Positions 14,458-27,182 of a stretch of 64,000 nucleotides of DNA are shown in pieces. The position numbers and the translations under genes were made by a program. Location: assembly GCF_963662255.1 (NCBI RefSeq), contig NC_085047.1, forward strand, positions 20,432,258 through 20,496,257, read 5' to 3'. The DNA is from Cinclus cinclus (taxonomy: Eukaryota; Chordata; Aves; Passeriformes; Cinclidae). Each line of letters starts with the position of its first letter. Within the stretch, counting starts at the first letter, position 1. Below the pieces are notes generated by a model that was not told where the DNA came from, did no database searches, and saw only the letters and a program-made list of their open reading frames with translations.

Positions 14458-14595
14458 CTTGCGCTGGTGGGCTATAGCAATCCCGGGTGAGCCGGTGCTG
14501 CGGGACGCGGGAGCTGCGCGGTGGCATCGGGGCTGCTGCGAGCATTCCAGCGCTCCCGCGGAACAATGAGGGATGGGCGCGCGGGCGGCCCGAGC
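14458..14595 (-). other. FILIP1L: Putative untranslated first exon of short FILIP1L isoform
   Basis: The 3' end is set by the donor GTAAGG that begins at 14457. The 5' end is approximate: about 30 bases downstream of the TATA-like core in the CArg box. An ATG at 14545 opens a frame (MLAAAPMPPRSS...) that leaves the exon after 29 codons plus one base. The long coding exon expects two bases from its upstream partner, so this frame would not join FILIP1L in frame. The exon is therefore best read as 5' UTR, with translation starting at an internal Met of the long exon and the ATG acting as an upstream ORF. Confidence 0.5.
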
Positions 14596-14605
14596 CTATG
14601 CACCA

Positions 14606-14613
14606 TTACGTCA
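14606..14613 (-). promoter_or_regulatory. CRE/ATF-like site
   Basis: TTACGTCA (TGACGTAA on the minus strand) differs by one base from the palindromic CRE and matches CREB/ATF-type sites. It lies next to the CArg box within the CpG island. Confidence 0.55.
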
Positions 14614-14621
14614 GCGCCTTG

Positions 14622-14631
14622 CCATATAAGG
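14622..14631. promoter_or_regulatory. Consensus CArg box (SRF site)
   Basis: CCATATAAGG fits the serum response factor consensus CC(A/T)6GG exactly. It sits in the CpG island, 9 bases from a CRE-like site. The combination is typical of serum- or cytoskeleton-responsive promoters. The core also reads TTATAT on the minus strand and could position a start site near 14600. Confidence 0.65.
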
Positions 14632-14670
14632 CGCGGTGCAGCCCCGCCGCGCTGCCCGGTGCCCTCCGGT

Positions 14671-14738
14671 GCGGCCCGGCTCCCTTTGGGGCGGCCCGGC
14701 TCCCTCTGGACGGGGCGGCCCGGCTCCCTCTGGACAAG
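14671..14738 (+). repeat. GC-rich triplicate minisatellite in the CpG island
   Basis: Three head-to-tail copies start at 14671, 14691 and 14715. Each begins GCGGCCCGGCTCCCT and is followed by TTGGG or CTGGAC. Copies are 20-24 bases long. In minus-strand orientation they lie just upstream of the CArg box and could multiply GC-box-like sites. Confidence 0.8.
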
Positions 14739-15046
14739 TCGGCCCTGGGCAGCTCAGCTCGCCCTTGGCAGCTCGGCACCGGGTGCTGGCTCTCAGCACT
14801 GTGTGAAACACTGCGTTTGCCCACCAGCTCAGGGCCAAGAAGAATGTGCGGAAGGTTTGGGTTAGGGCAGCTCCTCTATAGCCCTGATAATTAAGTCGTT
14901 AGAAGTTGTTACTGATTAGGTACAATGCTTTCCACTTAGTCCCGCAGCCTGGAGTTTAAAAATGGAAAAAACTTAATTCGAAGTCATCTTGTTTAATTAG
15001 TTGTTCTGAGGGAGCTTTTTCTGTTTTACTTTTTTTTTCCCTCCAG

Positions 15047-15142
15047 TTTTTTTTTTTTTTTTAATATGACAAAAAATGCGACTTTAGCTGAACTCCTCTG
15101 AGGGGGGATATGAACTTTGAGCCTGCCTTTTTTTTTTTTTTC
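15047..15142. repeat. Cluster of poly(T) tracts beside the CpG island
   Basis: T16 at 15047-15062 and another run of about 14 T at 15128-15142, about 200 bases upstream of the island in minus-strand terms. Such tracts tend to exclude nucleosomes. Confidence 0.7.
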
Positions 15143-18100
15143 CTTCTCTAAAGAGTCGGGGTCCTTGGAGGATAGTATTTTATTTCCTGATGATGTAACT
15201 ACAAAACAATTCTCTTAAGTGATGATGGGAAGGCCAGATGAAATCTGATTTCTTTTTTTTTCTCTTCAATGTTTTTTCTGCAAACCCCTTTTTCATATGT
15301 TTGTGTTACAACTAACACAGTTAAGCAATGAAACCAACTACTTTTAGTAAGAAGGTCTTGAAGAAATTAGTTGTTTGGTTTAATATTTAGGGAAGAGGCA
15401 GAAAGCCAAAAAGTAGGATTTAGATTAAAGAATTAAAATGTGTATGTTGTAGTCCCTCTACTTTAGTGTACACACTGAAGAAACATTGATGACAGAAAGA
15501 AGAAATACTGGAAATAGGCACAAAATTTGTTACTGAAAATCCACTAAGGGTTAACGGGATTCAGTGAAATAAACTCCTTTTATGTTGGTGGGTAAATTAG
15601 ACCATTGACAGGAATTCTACACTCCTAAAGTAGTGGGTGCCTCCACAATAAATTTACTTGCAGCATTTGAGTTTTAGTCTTCATCTCTATAGCTTAAGCT
15701 GTTCTCTGCCTACTTTTAGTGTGTTTTGTCATACTGAACATAATGCTAACAGTAAGGCAAGTTACTTACTTGTGGGTGTTGTCTGTAGGTATAAAGACAA
15801 ATGGTGATTAAGCTGCTTGCATTTCATGAACAAGACAGAAATCTTCTAGCTATCTTGAATATATTTATGAGTGTAGTCTGAAAAAGGTACTTATTCTTTA
15901 GTTGGAAAATTCCAGGCAACCCCTTGCATGGTTACTGAGTAAAGACTTCCTCAGAACTCTGCTGCTTACTTGTATGTGTGATCCTGCTGTGCCCTCTTTG
16001 TAAGTTTCTGAGCAAGTTCAGATTTGGGTGCCTCATCAGAAAATTTTCAAATTATTTAATACTAACCCTTCCCAAATGGTTTTGGAGATAGAAAACATCT
16101 TATTTGAATATACCAATGGACAGACCAGGATAATATTTCATTTGCTGTTCTAGGGAGAGTTAATAATCAAATCCAAACAAAAAGAAAATAACATGTCCTT
16201 TAGATGATATTAACCTATTGAGTTCCTTGGCTAATGTTTTTGGAGGCTAACAGTTTGCCTATTTTTTCTCAAAAGTATTATGCCAATATGAATAATTTGA
16301 AATACAAGCTCATCTTGGTGACCTTGATATGGGAAATATCTTCAGCCTTTCTGCTGGGACTGTTTAAAATGACAGGACAACTGCAGGTGCAAGGTACTAA
16401 TTGCAGGCTGTGGTGGTAGTGCTGTATCCAGTACTGATTTGCAAGGGGAGTCAGGGGATTTATTCAGTGGAAGGCAGCTAGGAGTTAAATGTGAATGCAT
16501 TCTGATTTACATGTACGTATGTGTATATGCAAGCATACATATATAAATCCTTAGGGGTGAGAATACTATTTCTGTCCTGGGTGTGTTTTTTTTTTTTTCT
16601 GCCCTTCCCTTTGCAATTGTTTTGTTTTTCTGCAACTTTCCCTTCACTTGCGCACACCCTGTTTCTGTAGTCTATATGAAAATTGCCTGCATTTTTGTTT
16701 TCCCACATGAAACAGTTGTTTTAGGCCATAAGCAGCTTTGAAGAAGAGGACTTCTCAAAAGCTGGCAATCAAAAATTCATCCTCACAATCTAGTTCTGTT
16801 CTGGAGTGGCAAGGAACACAGCTCAGATAGTGCTGGTGGTAAGTTTATTGATACTGTGGAAACAGGGAATAGGGAATGCAAGTCCTTCTGTTTATAAGTC
16901 TGTGTTTACATCTGACGATGGCCAAAATACAAACTCCTCATTTCTTAATTAATTCCTCTCTGCAATACAAAAATGCACATCTGTGACCTTCTGCAAACCA
17001 GCTTTATCAAAGAGCATCAGCTGACTGTATAATGACCTGACTTCCTTCTTTTAAGTTGTTATGACTTAAGGGACATTGTACAATGCTATCCAAGCCCCGT
17101 TAAGGGACTGGAAATTTTATTAAAAATTCCAATTCTGGACTACTATAACATGAAAAGCTTATTTTTTTCTGAGGCAATTAATTGAGTTGCAAAGTTCCTT
17201 ACTGTGTTTTTACAGTTTCTTTCAGTATCTGTAGGTAGAATCCTGGCACTGGTGAACTAAACCAAAGAGGAAAAAAAGAAAAGCCTTTGAGCAGGCAGCT
17301 GTGCCTGTCTCATTCTCAATTGCTTATTGAAAGTGACTTCTGTTTCCTTAGTTTATACATACAGTTTTGCACAGAATTGGTGCATTTGCAAGTATTGTGA
17401 TAGCAAAAGGAACTGTTCATTTGTAGGAATAGGAGACCAAAAGAAAATCTTACTAAATCATTGTTGCATCTCCTGTCAATGCAGGGTTGCTCTCTGCAGC
17501 TGCTTGCAGTGACTTTTTTCCTAGTCTCTGCTTATTATTTTGTACTGTTATTTGTGCACACATTCTTTCAGAATTTTACTTCAGAAAAATAGAAGCTGGG
17601 AAGATGGAAGATTATATGAGGCAAGGGGAAGATAGGACAAATGAGCTAAATGACTTTGAGGCAGTTCTTTAAACATTATCTTAAACTATCTGAATTCCTC
17701 CCATTACTTCTATCGTTAATCTACTTCTCTTTCCTTTTTCTTCCCATGGCGTTTCAGCAGCAGTTCCAGTGTCCTTAAACCCATAACCTATCTTGTTGCA
17801 GCATTTGACCCCTTCCTTTGGCCATTTTGTATCTAAGATAAATAAAGGAAATTAGAACTTGGGCCTCAGTTCAACAAAGCACTTAAAACATAGTCCTGTG
17901 TATTTTTGTTGAAAAAGGAAAGGACTTCAGCAGAAGTCTGATTTTAATGATAAATTGAAATGCTTGGCTGAATCAAGCTCTTGGTGACATTTACTTCATG
18001 TAGATATTTTTGAAGCTTGGGCTTTTGAAATTCTCCCTGGGGTCTAAATCTTTAGGTTACTTTCATATTCCAAAAATGAACATCTACTGAAGTACAAACA

Positions 18101-21100
18101 CTGTCTAAGATTCTATTAGTAGTTCACATTACTTAAAACTGTTCGCTTTTTTGGGGTGGTCTGCTTAAGTTTTGCATGTGATACCTGGAGAACTGAAACA
18201 TACATGGAATTGACAAATTGCATTTTATTGCCTTGCATAAATGGATTCTAATATTTAATGTTTTAATAACTCATGTGACTTCAAGCATTTTTGTCCACTG
18301 TGTTCTCAGCCTTGTCTCTGAAATTTGTGGGAGTTTAGACATTACTCAATGGAAGAAGATTCAGTCTAATTATTTCTTAGATTACTGGCATCCTTCAAAA
18401 TTTTTCTAATTTATCTTTATTGCTCCTAGCATTGTGTTTGATCATCTCTTAGATTTCATCCATAAAGTGTTTTAGGGTTTCATATCCTAATGTTTAGGTT
18501 AATTTTTGAATATGGCAAAGAGAAATATGGAGGTTGTTTACAGCCTAAAATGTACTGACAACTGATAAATGCACGTGGAAGGCAAGTGGCAGGAGCAGGG
18601 GAAAGTTCTAAGGATAACATTCTCCAGATTCATGTGTCTTTTACTATGGACTATGGGCAGAAAGAGATTAATATCTCCATTGCTCTGTGTTTTTAATTTT
18701 TTTTTTTTTGGCAGCATGGAGAAATATTTTTTCAAACTCTCCTATTGTTTACAGATTCCATTATTCTCCCCTTTTGTTTGGCAAATACAAATAAAATTCC
18801 TGGCCAAATTTTAAGGATAATTAGATCCCTTTATGTTGGGCTCTGTATTGGGAAGTTGATGACTGCACCTCTAAACTACTAATGGCTTCTAAGGAGGATT
18901 TGCAAGTGCTTCATATCTGCTTGTTAGGTGGTTTCATTCTGTATATGGGATCAAGGGATTTTTTTATGAAAAAGACAATCTTTTGCATGGCAGAGTTTAC
19001 CATGAACAAGGATAGACAGAATTTAATTTGTATGCCTTCTGTATATAAACCATATATAACCAAGTAATCTTTTCTCCGTGATAAAATGAGATAATGTTCT
19101 TTAGTTCATGAAAGCTCCATAGAAGAGTGTGTTTTTAAAAGTTTGGTATTGGAGGTTTGTTTTGTTTGTGATGGGTTCTGCAGTGAGATTGTTTTATCAG
19201 CCCACCCCCACCCACAAGTGTGCCTGTCCAGTAGGGCTATTTCTGGTGGCACGACTGCCATTTCAGTATTAATGCAAGAGCAAAAGTGAGTTGTAATCCT
19301 GTGAAGACTTAGGACCTCGGAAGGTGCTCAGTTTCATGTCTGTAAACATGCTTGGAAGTAGAACATATTTTAAATGTCTGTCTTTAGTCATTAGACTGCA
19401 GAAAAAATGACACTGTGTACTACTTTTCCTCATCTATTTCCTTTGAATTCAGTCAAAGTGAAGTTGGTTTTGTAAAACTTCAGTGAAGTGGTATGGCTGA
19501 AACATTTTGAGCCTCAAGTCTGACTCCACATGTATCCCTGTCTCTTTTTAATGTATTAATTTAAGCTGTGAGTTCAGTCATTTTATTCAAAGTAATCAAC
19601 TCATTTTCAGAGCAGTATAATTATTGTTTGAATAAAAACTGTGCAGGTTTGTTGACTCAACTTTTCACACTGTCTTGAATTGAACATGGAGGGTGTTTCT
19701 TTCAAAGCTTTGAAGATATGAGGTAAAAAAGTAGATAAAGTTATTACATGTTCTTTCAGCTCTTCCATATCATGCACCATCTCTTTCTTGATGCTTTTCC
19801 CTTCATGTCTGTTGTTCCTGCACTTGCTGGGTGATACTGTTCCACCAAGGGCTTGGAGAGCAAAGCCCAGCACACAAGTAGAAGGGATTTAGCATTCAGT
19901 GCATTTCTTGTGGGTTGCAGGTTTACAGGAGCCTCCCAAGGCCATTGGCTACTGTGGGAGCACAAACCTGTCAGGCACACACTTAGGTGAATGTGGGCTT
20001 GAATGCAGCATCAGAGCTGGAAGAAGGCTCATTGGTGCTATTGATTTTATGCAAAGTGAAGTACAAAGCTATCATGCTTTTTTTTTAAATTTTTTTGGTG
20101 GTTAAGTAGACAGAATCCAGAATTAAAATATATCATGAAGCCTACATGTTGTTAATTCTGTTGAACAGGCTTCTTTTGCTTCCTGCTGATTAACCCAGTG
20201 AAAACAGAGCTGTTAAAGAGCTTTTTTTGAAAGGGAGTAAGGCAGTAGAAGAATGAGTACAGGTGCTAAGGAAGGCAAAATTTGCATGGAGAGAAAGTAT
20301 TTTTTTGTTGGGCTGCCTGCATTAGCAGAGTAAAACACAAGCATGCTCTTGGGCCCAGAGGCCCTTCTTTGCATCTCTAGGTGCTGCATCTGTGTTACAA
20401 AATCTATGTTAATAGCAGATGTGTTTTCAGCCTTGATCCCCCCTCAGGATTCCTGGTAAGAAATACATTGAAAAAGGCTTTTCTTAGTCTCTGTAATTTC
20501 AGTAGCTATGTGTTTGTTTCTGTTTAAAGCACAGTGGTTCAAGTTATTGGTGATTTTGGTACCTGTTCAAGGAACATGTGTTGAAATAACACAGAGGCAA
20601 ATGTATCCTATCGTGGCTGTTTTAGATTGCAGATTCCTAGCGATGTAATGTAGCTTGTAAAACTTTGGGATTCAGAATTGCTGTGCTATCTGATGGATTC
20701 ATAGTTTAGAAATGTGACTTAGTTGTGTGGTTCAGTTCTCTGGTCTGGAAAAGTATTTACAGAATTTCTTGACCTCTTAGAGTGCAGTCACATGTAGCTC
20801 TTTGTGTTAGTCTTGCCCACAGCAGGTACTGTTCAAGGACTCTCTGGGGCTTGGAGAAATGTCTTTATCAGACCCAGACACTACTCAGCTCCAGAGTCTG
20901 CAACGAAAATTTTACAGAACCTTGGAGTGAGGAAGGGGAGCAAATACAAAAGGGTATTAATTTGGCTTTTTTACAGCAGCTGGCATGAGACGTATCAGCC
21001 TTAACAACCATTACTTTCAACTCGGCAATATTGAAGTTGTGTCATTATCTGGAAACGCTTTCATTGATCTCATGTCTCCATGTGTTATGTCAACAGGATG

Positions 21101-23860
21101 GACTATTTCCTAAGAAAGTCTTTTAGGAGATGAACTAAATGCTTGAATAGCCTACAGCTTGCTTCATGCTTGAAAACTGAACCAAAGCACAAAAAAAAGT
21201 GGTTTAAGGAAATTCTCTTCCAGCACCTGAAGGATAGGCAAAATTTTCTTTTAGTCCCTAAAATCCAAGGCTCTTTAAACAGTCTTTTCTGCAACATTTC
21301 CCACTGCTTTATAGTCTGCTTTATTTTATGTAGTCTTTTAGTTGTTGGGTACTTTATTTTTAACCTGTTTTGTTCAGTTACCTATTTTTAGTTGTAAGGA
21401 TGAAGCTTCTTTACCTTTTAACATTGTTTCTGTGAGTAACTTGATTGAAAGCATTTTGACAGAGCATAATTTCTGCCTTGTGTTTGCTCTGGCCAGTGAA
21501 CTCAGGAGCTTCTGATATGAAGATTAAGATTAATTAGATGAAAGATAGTTACAGTCCATAAAAATTGCACTTATAAAGTGTGTGGTCAGGATGAACTATG
21601 TAGAATTGATTAAAGAGAGCAATGCATTGGGTTCTTTCTTGTACTGATACAGTTTCATGTAAGTGAAATCTGTAGTGGCATATTCTACTGTGAAATCTCA
21701 TTGTACATTTGATAATTGCTAATAATTTATCTTATAAGCAGACTGTACCATTACTCAACAAAAAAACAAACAAGCTAATTTCTTAAATGGATTCAACAAG
21801 AGAACATAGCCTTTAGTACTTTTAGGTGACTCTACAGAACAATGATTTAAGCACTGTAAATTTGTAGATCTTAAGGTTATTTCCCCTCCTTCCCCCTCTC
21901 CAATAAATACAGAACTATATGTATAGGTAAATATTTGTGCATAACTAGACAGTAGCAGGGACAGAGGAGAAAAGTGGTTCTAGTTACTGTAATTCAGTAC
22001 TTATGGTAGTACTTGTGCAGCCTTTTTGTGTTTAACTTTTAAAATGATACAGAAATGTCTCGATTCCATTTATAATTAACAGAGGCCTAGAACTAGAAAG
22101 CTGCAACAGAACAAGTATATTTTTGAATTCCTAATGTATGTTAAATCTGGCTAAATCCAGATCCAGTTATGCATGAACTCTTACTTTGATTCAATTTGGG
22201 ACACATGGAATTTGTTAGTTCTTTTCTATTTTACTCTGTTTTTCTGTTTTTAATTGTTTTTCTGTCAAATTTCCATAGTAGATGGGTAGGGGCTATTCTC
22301 ACATAAAACAAATCAGTCCTTGATATTGCTGCTGAGTAAAGTGGAGTGTACATGAATCCAGCACTACCAAAATAGGAGGAGTTATTTTGCTAGAAGCCTA
22401 AGATGTGTCTGGAGTGACATAAGGTTATACAGAGCTTGACAAGAATAAACACTTTGAGAGCTATAAAATTGCTTTGACCTTGGGGCTTGGGAAGCTAAGT
22501 GAAGCCTTAACTTTTAGCTATCTGTGTGTATGTAAATCAAAGCAAGTCATGCCCAGAAATGTTGCTAAGTGTATTTTTCTCAGCAGTCAGTGTGATGGAT
22601 GGTTGCAGTTCTTGGAGTGGTTGTGATAGGCATAGGTATCTCTGGAGCAGAAACACGCATAGCTCAAGGGCTTGTGGAAACCCTTAGTGGTGGCTGCTCG
22701 TGCGAGAGCAGGGTCTGAGTTAGAGGGAATTCTGGAGTGCCTCCAGATCTGTTGGGAATCACTCTGAAAAGTTTTTGCAGTTTTACACAGAGGAGTTCCG
22801 GGTGTGTCTGAACTTCAATGACTGATGGTTCCAATGGATTTTGACTTCTTTCAGCTAGTTAGTATTTAGAATTAATGACTGAGGGCTGTTTGTGATACCT
22901 GAGGGCTTAAGTGATGTCCTGGTCTGTGTTCCACATGTATTGAGGTCATAGAATTTGGGTCATTTAGTCAAACTTGGACTCATTAATTTTGTTTCAATAT
23001 TGGGCTTTCCTGGAAGCATTTTCTCTCTTTTAGATACTTACCAAAAGCAGCAAAGCTGCCCATTTTTGGTAGCGAATTCTTACAGGCTTCAGAGAAGAAC
23101 ATTAACATAAGTAATACAAAAAGAAATGGGAAATCATGTCTGTGAATCCTTTTGCAAGTACAATAATTTGTTTATTTTCATAATTGCAATATAGTAGAGA
23201 GACTAAATCACCTTGTGAAGTTATTTGGGATTTTTTTTTTCCTTTAAATACTGCACCAGCTATTAACAAATTTTTCTACTTCTCTTCTTGTGCTATTCTG
23301 TGCCTCTCTGTTTTTTATGGGCATCTAGGAGGCAAAACCAATAAAAGAGGCTAATGTTGTTCAGGTGAGGTTCCAGTTTGTCATACTGGAAGAAGAAAAT
23401 CTGTTAGTGGATTAATGGAAGGTGGAGGGAGGGCCATGCAAAGATGTCAATGTCCAATGTAGTGACTGGGAAGTAATGGCTAGAGGTATTTTTAGCATTT
23501 GTACTGGAATGCAGGGAGGCTCATTGACTGCACTTTTGTTCTCTGAGGGAGGTGAGTGGGAAAGGGAAGAGGTCCAGAATTGGGAAGCAATCCACACAGA
23601 ATTGCACATGTGTGCTTTTCACTTTGACATTAATTTGAGTTTAGAAAGGAAAATGCTGGGGTGTTGCATTTTAGCATAGACTTATCTTAGAAATCTTGTG
23701 TTTCAAATAGGGCCAACTTGTTACTGTCAGTTGCATGGCATTGAGGACAGAGAAAATGGTCACATCTTTCATAATAAAGAAAAATGTTCACTTTGTTTTC
23801 TAGTAGAGCTTTGGGTTTGATTTTTTTAATCTGTCTTCGTTCTTCTGACCCTGACATTGT

Positions 23861-23877
23861 TCTCTCTCTCTCTCTCT
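23861..23877. repeat. (TC)n microsatellite
   Basis: About eight TC units followed by a short T run. Confidence 0.85.
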
Positions 23878-26332
23878 TTTCATAGTAATTTCTTAAGTGA
23901 CAGTGATTTTACTCAGCTGATAATAGAACCTTATTGTTTTGTTGTGTCATTTTTCTGATGAATATTTGAATATTTTATTTTCACTAAACTTATATTCTCT
24001 TTTAAAAACCACTTCTTCATTGACCTGAACTATGAAAGCTGCTATATCTAAAACCCCATCAGGTGACAGTCCTTTTAAAGTTTGTTTGCGTGCATGGTTT
24101 TATGACATCTTTAGGCTAATACTGTTTCTACTCTGATGAGCAATGAATGTACTGGGAATGTGTTAATGTGCAACATTTGAATGCAAATCCTAAATTAAAC
24201 ACCTTCATAACTCTTAAGATATGGCTGTATTGGTACAACTGGAATTCCACATATAATTTCACTCTTAGGAATTGCACAGATCTCTTCACTGTTCTTTTGG
24301 CTGCTGCTTTTTGGGCATATGCACTTTTTAAAGTTGTTTAAAGAAAACATTTTTTTCTTTCTTGTTCGTAGATGCAGTTTGGGAGAGAATTTTATTCCAT
24401 TTTTTGAGAACCTGTAAATTCAAATGAAGTTGGATTGTTTTGTGTGGTTTTTTGTGTGACTAGTTCGGCAGAAAATTGTGGTTCTGTTCTTGGTGTTAGA
24501 AAGTTTTGTAAGTGCTACTGAGCAAGCAAACCATGAAGGGGGACACTGCTCTTGAGCAGCTGAGTGGTTCAGACTGAAAAGTGCTTGGGCTTCTGAATTC
24601 TGTGTTTCACAGTGAGCATGCTCAGATGTTTTGTTACTTCCAAAGAAATATTACATCATCTTATTTGCAAAGTCACTAGGCTGTAGCTGTCTTTACATCC
24701 AACAGTTCTCAAGTGGGATATCAAATACATGCATTACATAATCAGAATGAAGCCTTTATTGGTTGATTGTACCCTTAAGGTGGGATGCTGAATGGTAGTT
24801 GCATATGGAAGACATAATCTCTCAGAATTAACCATTTCCTAACCATCCTGTCAACAGCTATGAAGTGAAATAATAGCCTGAGGATAGGATTCATCTGGGA
24901 AGGTGTAGCTAAAGAAAATAAGATTTTAAATTGGTTTAATGAGATCATCATCTTTCTGTAAATGCACTTAAATGTATTGAAGCAAGCAGAAAGAACCAGA
25001 AGAGTTTTATGGATATATTTATAGATTGATCTGCTGAACTTTCATGTGGTGTAATTCCTGTTGTTAATGAATTCAGAGGAGGTAGACCAATTTCCACCAA
25101 ATTTTCCATAATTGGTTTTAATTTATTGGAAAATGATCCCCTTTAAAATACCAGAAATAATTTTTTTTGGTTATGGAATATTAAACTTGTCTTTCTAAGC
25201 TAATATAAGCACTTTTTTGAGTTATTCATTTGTTAAGGACCATATGTGCAAAATATGTGTCTGGTGATTTTAACTAGTCCAGTTCAGAACTGATCTGGTT
25301 TTTAATAAGACCATTTTTTGTGATAGATATAATATAGAGCTTATAATTTTCAAGATACATGAAAGTGATACCAAAGTTTGGTTTTTTGTTGATTGTCAGG
25401 GTATTTTTTTGTGATCTCAGTCTAATTTTAATGAACCTGGTTTTCATAAAACTCATTAAATAAATTAAATAGATAGGTAATTCCTTACTCTGTGGGCAAT
25501 GAGACCACATTAAAAGAACAAAACAAAAACGAAATGCAAACAGAACCTCCACATTAAAAAATCTGAGCTTTGTGTTATGATGAGCTAGATGTGATTTTCT
25601 GTGTTGTCGTAATGCAGTTTTTATATGTGGCTTCAGGGTAAAATTGCACTGAACTTTCAAATTAAAACTGCTAGTCAGCCTTTGGGTATGTGTACTTTTT
25701 AGACTGGAATATGTTTTTCGGGGAAAATGCTGACTGAACCCAAGGCCATTTTGTTCATCTCTTCCCTCTCGTGCTGCTCCCAGAATAAATTAGGCTCCAG
25801 TATGAATAATCCATCAGTATTGACTTTGCTCTTCAGGTATATTTGTTGAAGAGTGGGAACTTGTTGCCAAGCTCTTTTTGTTATTGTGCTTGTCCTAAGA
25901 TATCCTTAAAAATAAAAAAATTGATTTGGTCATTTCACATAATCCCCTCAGTTCTTCACCACATTAGTTTCAGATGGACAGTGTGTGTTGGCCTCAACAT
26001 GCTCTCCTTGATCCTTCAAGACCACTGGGAAATAAGTGTGTGTAGTACTGAAGGTGCTCAAGTGCAAAGCAAGGCATGTACGGCAGAATTTAAAACTTCC
26101 TTGTATTTTTGTCCAGTCACAGCAGACAATGTAATTCTTTATGTTTTCCTTTTTGGAAATGCACACCCAGGACAGAGCATGGATGAGCACTCAGACTTAA
26201 TAAAGCTAATATCCAAATTTTTGATGAATGCAAGTTTCAGCTGTTATCCCTTGGATGGGCAATAGGTGATGTTTAGCATCCTACCAACTTGCTTTCCGTT
26301 TACTGAATAGCAGTTCTGTTTGGAAATGTGGA

Positions 26333-26354
26333 GGGGGAAGGGTTGGGGGAGGGG
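26333..26354 (+). other. Canonical G-quadruplex-forming tract
   Basis: Four guanine tracts of 5, 3, 5 and 4 are separated by loops AA, TT and A. This meets the G3+N1-7 rule with very short loops. The G-rich strand is the plus strand, so it would be C-rich in the FILIP1L pre-mRNA. Confidence 0.75.
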
Positions 26355-27060
26355 CTGAGCCTGTGTGACATTTTCCCTCTGATAGTTACTCATGTAGGTA
26401 TCTTTCTGTTTCAGTCTCCCAGTGATATTTGCACCAGTGACTGAGCAGACACTGGGACAAAGGATTGCTAGTTAATTTTGAGAGCTAAATATACATGTGA
26501 CTGATATGTTAAGGAAAACACCACTGCAAATACCCGCCAGGTTTTGGTAGGGAAGCATCAGCCTGTAGGATTTCTTTTTTTGACAGTGGAGCTTGCCACA
26601 TGATCTTTCTGCTTTTTGGCCTCTGAATTAATCCTGAATACTAGTCAGAAATGTAAGGAAAAGCATAATTCTGCATGAATTGCAGTCAGTTTCATAGGAC
26701 ATCTTGGAAGTAGCAAACATCGAACCCTGTCATGAAAATTAGGTTTAAAAAACAGGTAAAAATAACCCAGCACATCCAAGAAGAGTCACTCAATAACAAA
26801 ACTGTAAATAAAAGTAAGACATGCTGGATAGTTCCCATTCTTAGCATAAACCCATGCCTTTAAGTAATTAACAGTGGCTTTGCAAAATTCAGAAAATACC
26901 AGGTTTCAGGCTGTGCATCTCTTGTGTGTTTCATTACCCTCTTGAGAATTTAAATGGAGGTAAAAGTAATTCTTTAGTCTCTGATTATGCAGTTGAGGTA
27001 ATTTTCTGACATTGAATATATGGTTCCCTTTTTTTCCTTTGGAAACTTTTGTCTGCATCT

Positions 27061-27182
27061 CCTCACATTAAAAAACAAACCAACAATCAAAAACTCCTAA
27101 CCAAACAAGATAAAAAAGCAATCCAAAAACCTGAAATCAACCAACCAAAGAAGTGACCAACAAAACCAGAAAAAGATCAAGT
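27061..27182 (+). repeat. A/C-rich strand-asymmetric low-complexity tract
   Basis: About 120 bases made almost wholly of A and C on the plus strand, with repeated AACCAA and AAAAAC-type words and few G or T. It resembles a decayed simple repeat. Confidence 0.7.

Larger units (their letters stand above)
14461..14850 (-). promoter_or_regulatory. FILIP1L: CpG island, probable internal promoter of short FILIP1L isoform
   Basis: By eye there are about 40 CpG dinucleotides in these 390 bases, against almost none in the flanking kilobases. The island holds a CRE-like octamer, a perfect CArg box that also contains a TATA-like core, and a triplicated GC-rich block. On the minus strand a strong donor, CAAG/GTAAGG, follows at 14458/14457. 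In mammals FILIP1L has a second promoter that makes an isoform lacking roughly the first 240 residues, and its CpG island is known to be methylated in tumours. Position inside the intron after coding exon 3 and orientation both fit. The direction of transcription is inferred from the donor. A weaker plus-strand donor-like site (GTGAGC at 14487) leaves a divergent transcript possible. Confidence 0.72.

Noticed and set aside
14487..14492. Plus-strand donor-like GTGAGC in the CpG island
   Set aside because: It is weaker than the minus-strand donor and the sequence just upstream is AT-rich without promoter signs. Kept only as an alternative for a divergent transcript.
14487..14894. Overlapping plus-strand and minus-strand open frames of 72-135 codons in the CpG island
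   Set aside because: GC-rich DNA has few stop codons, and these frames follow the minisatellite and promoter motifs. Some begin with GTG or TTG. No family similarity.
25843..26265. 140-codon plus-strand open frame
   Set aside because: No recognisable domain and no exon-like splice pair in frame; composition is like the surrounding intron.
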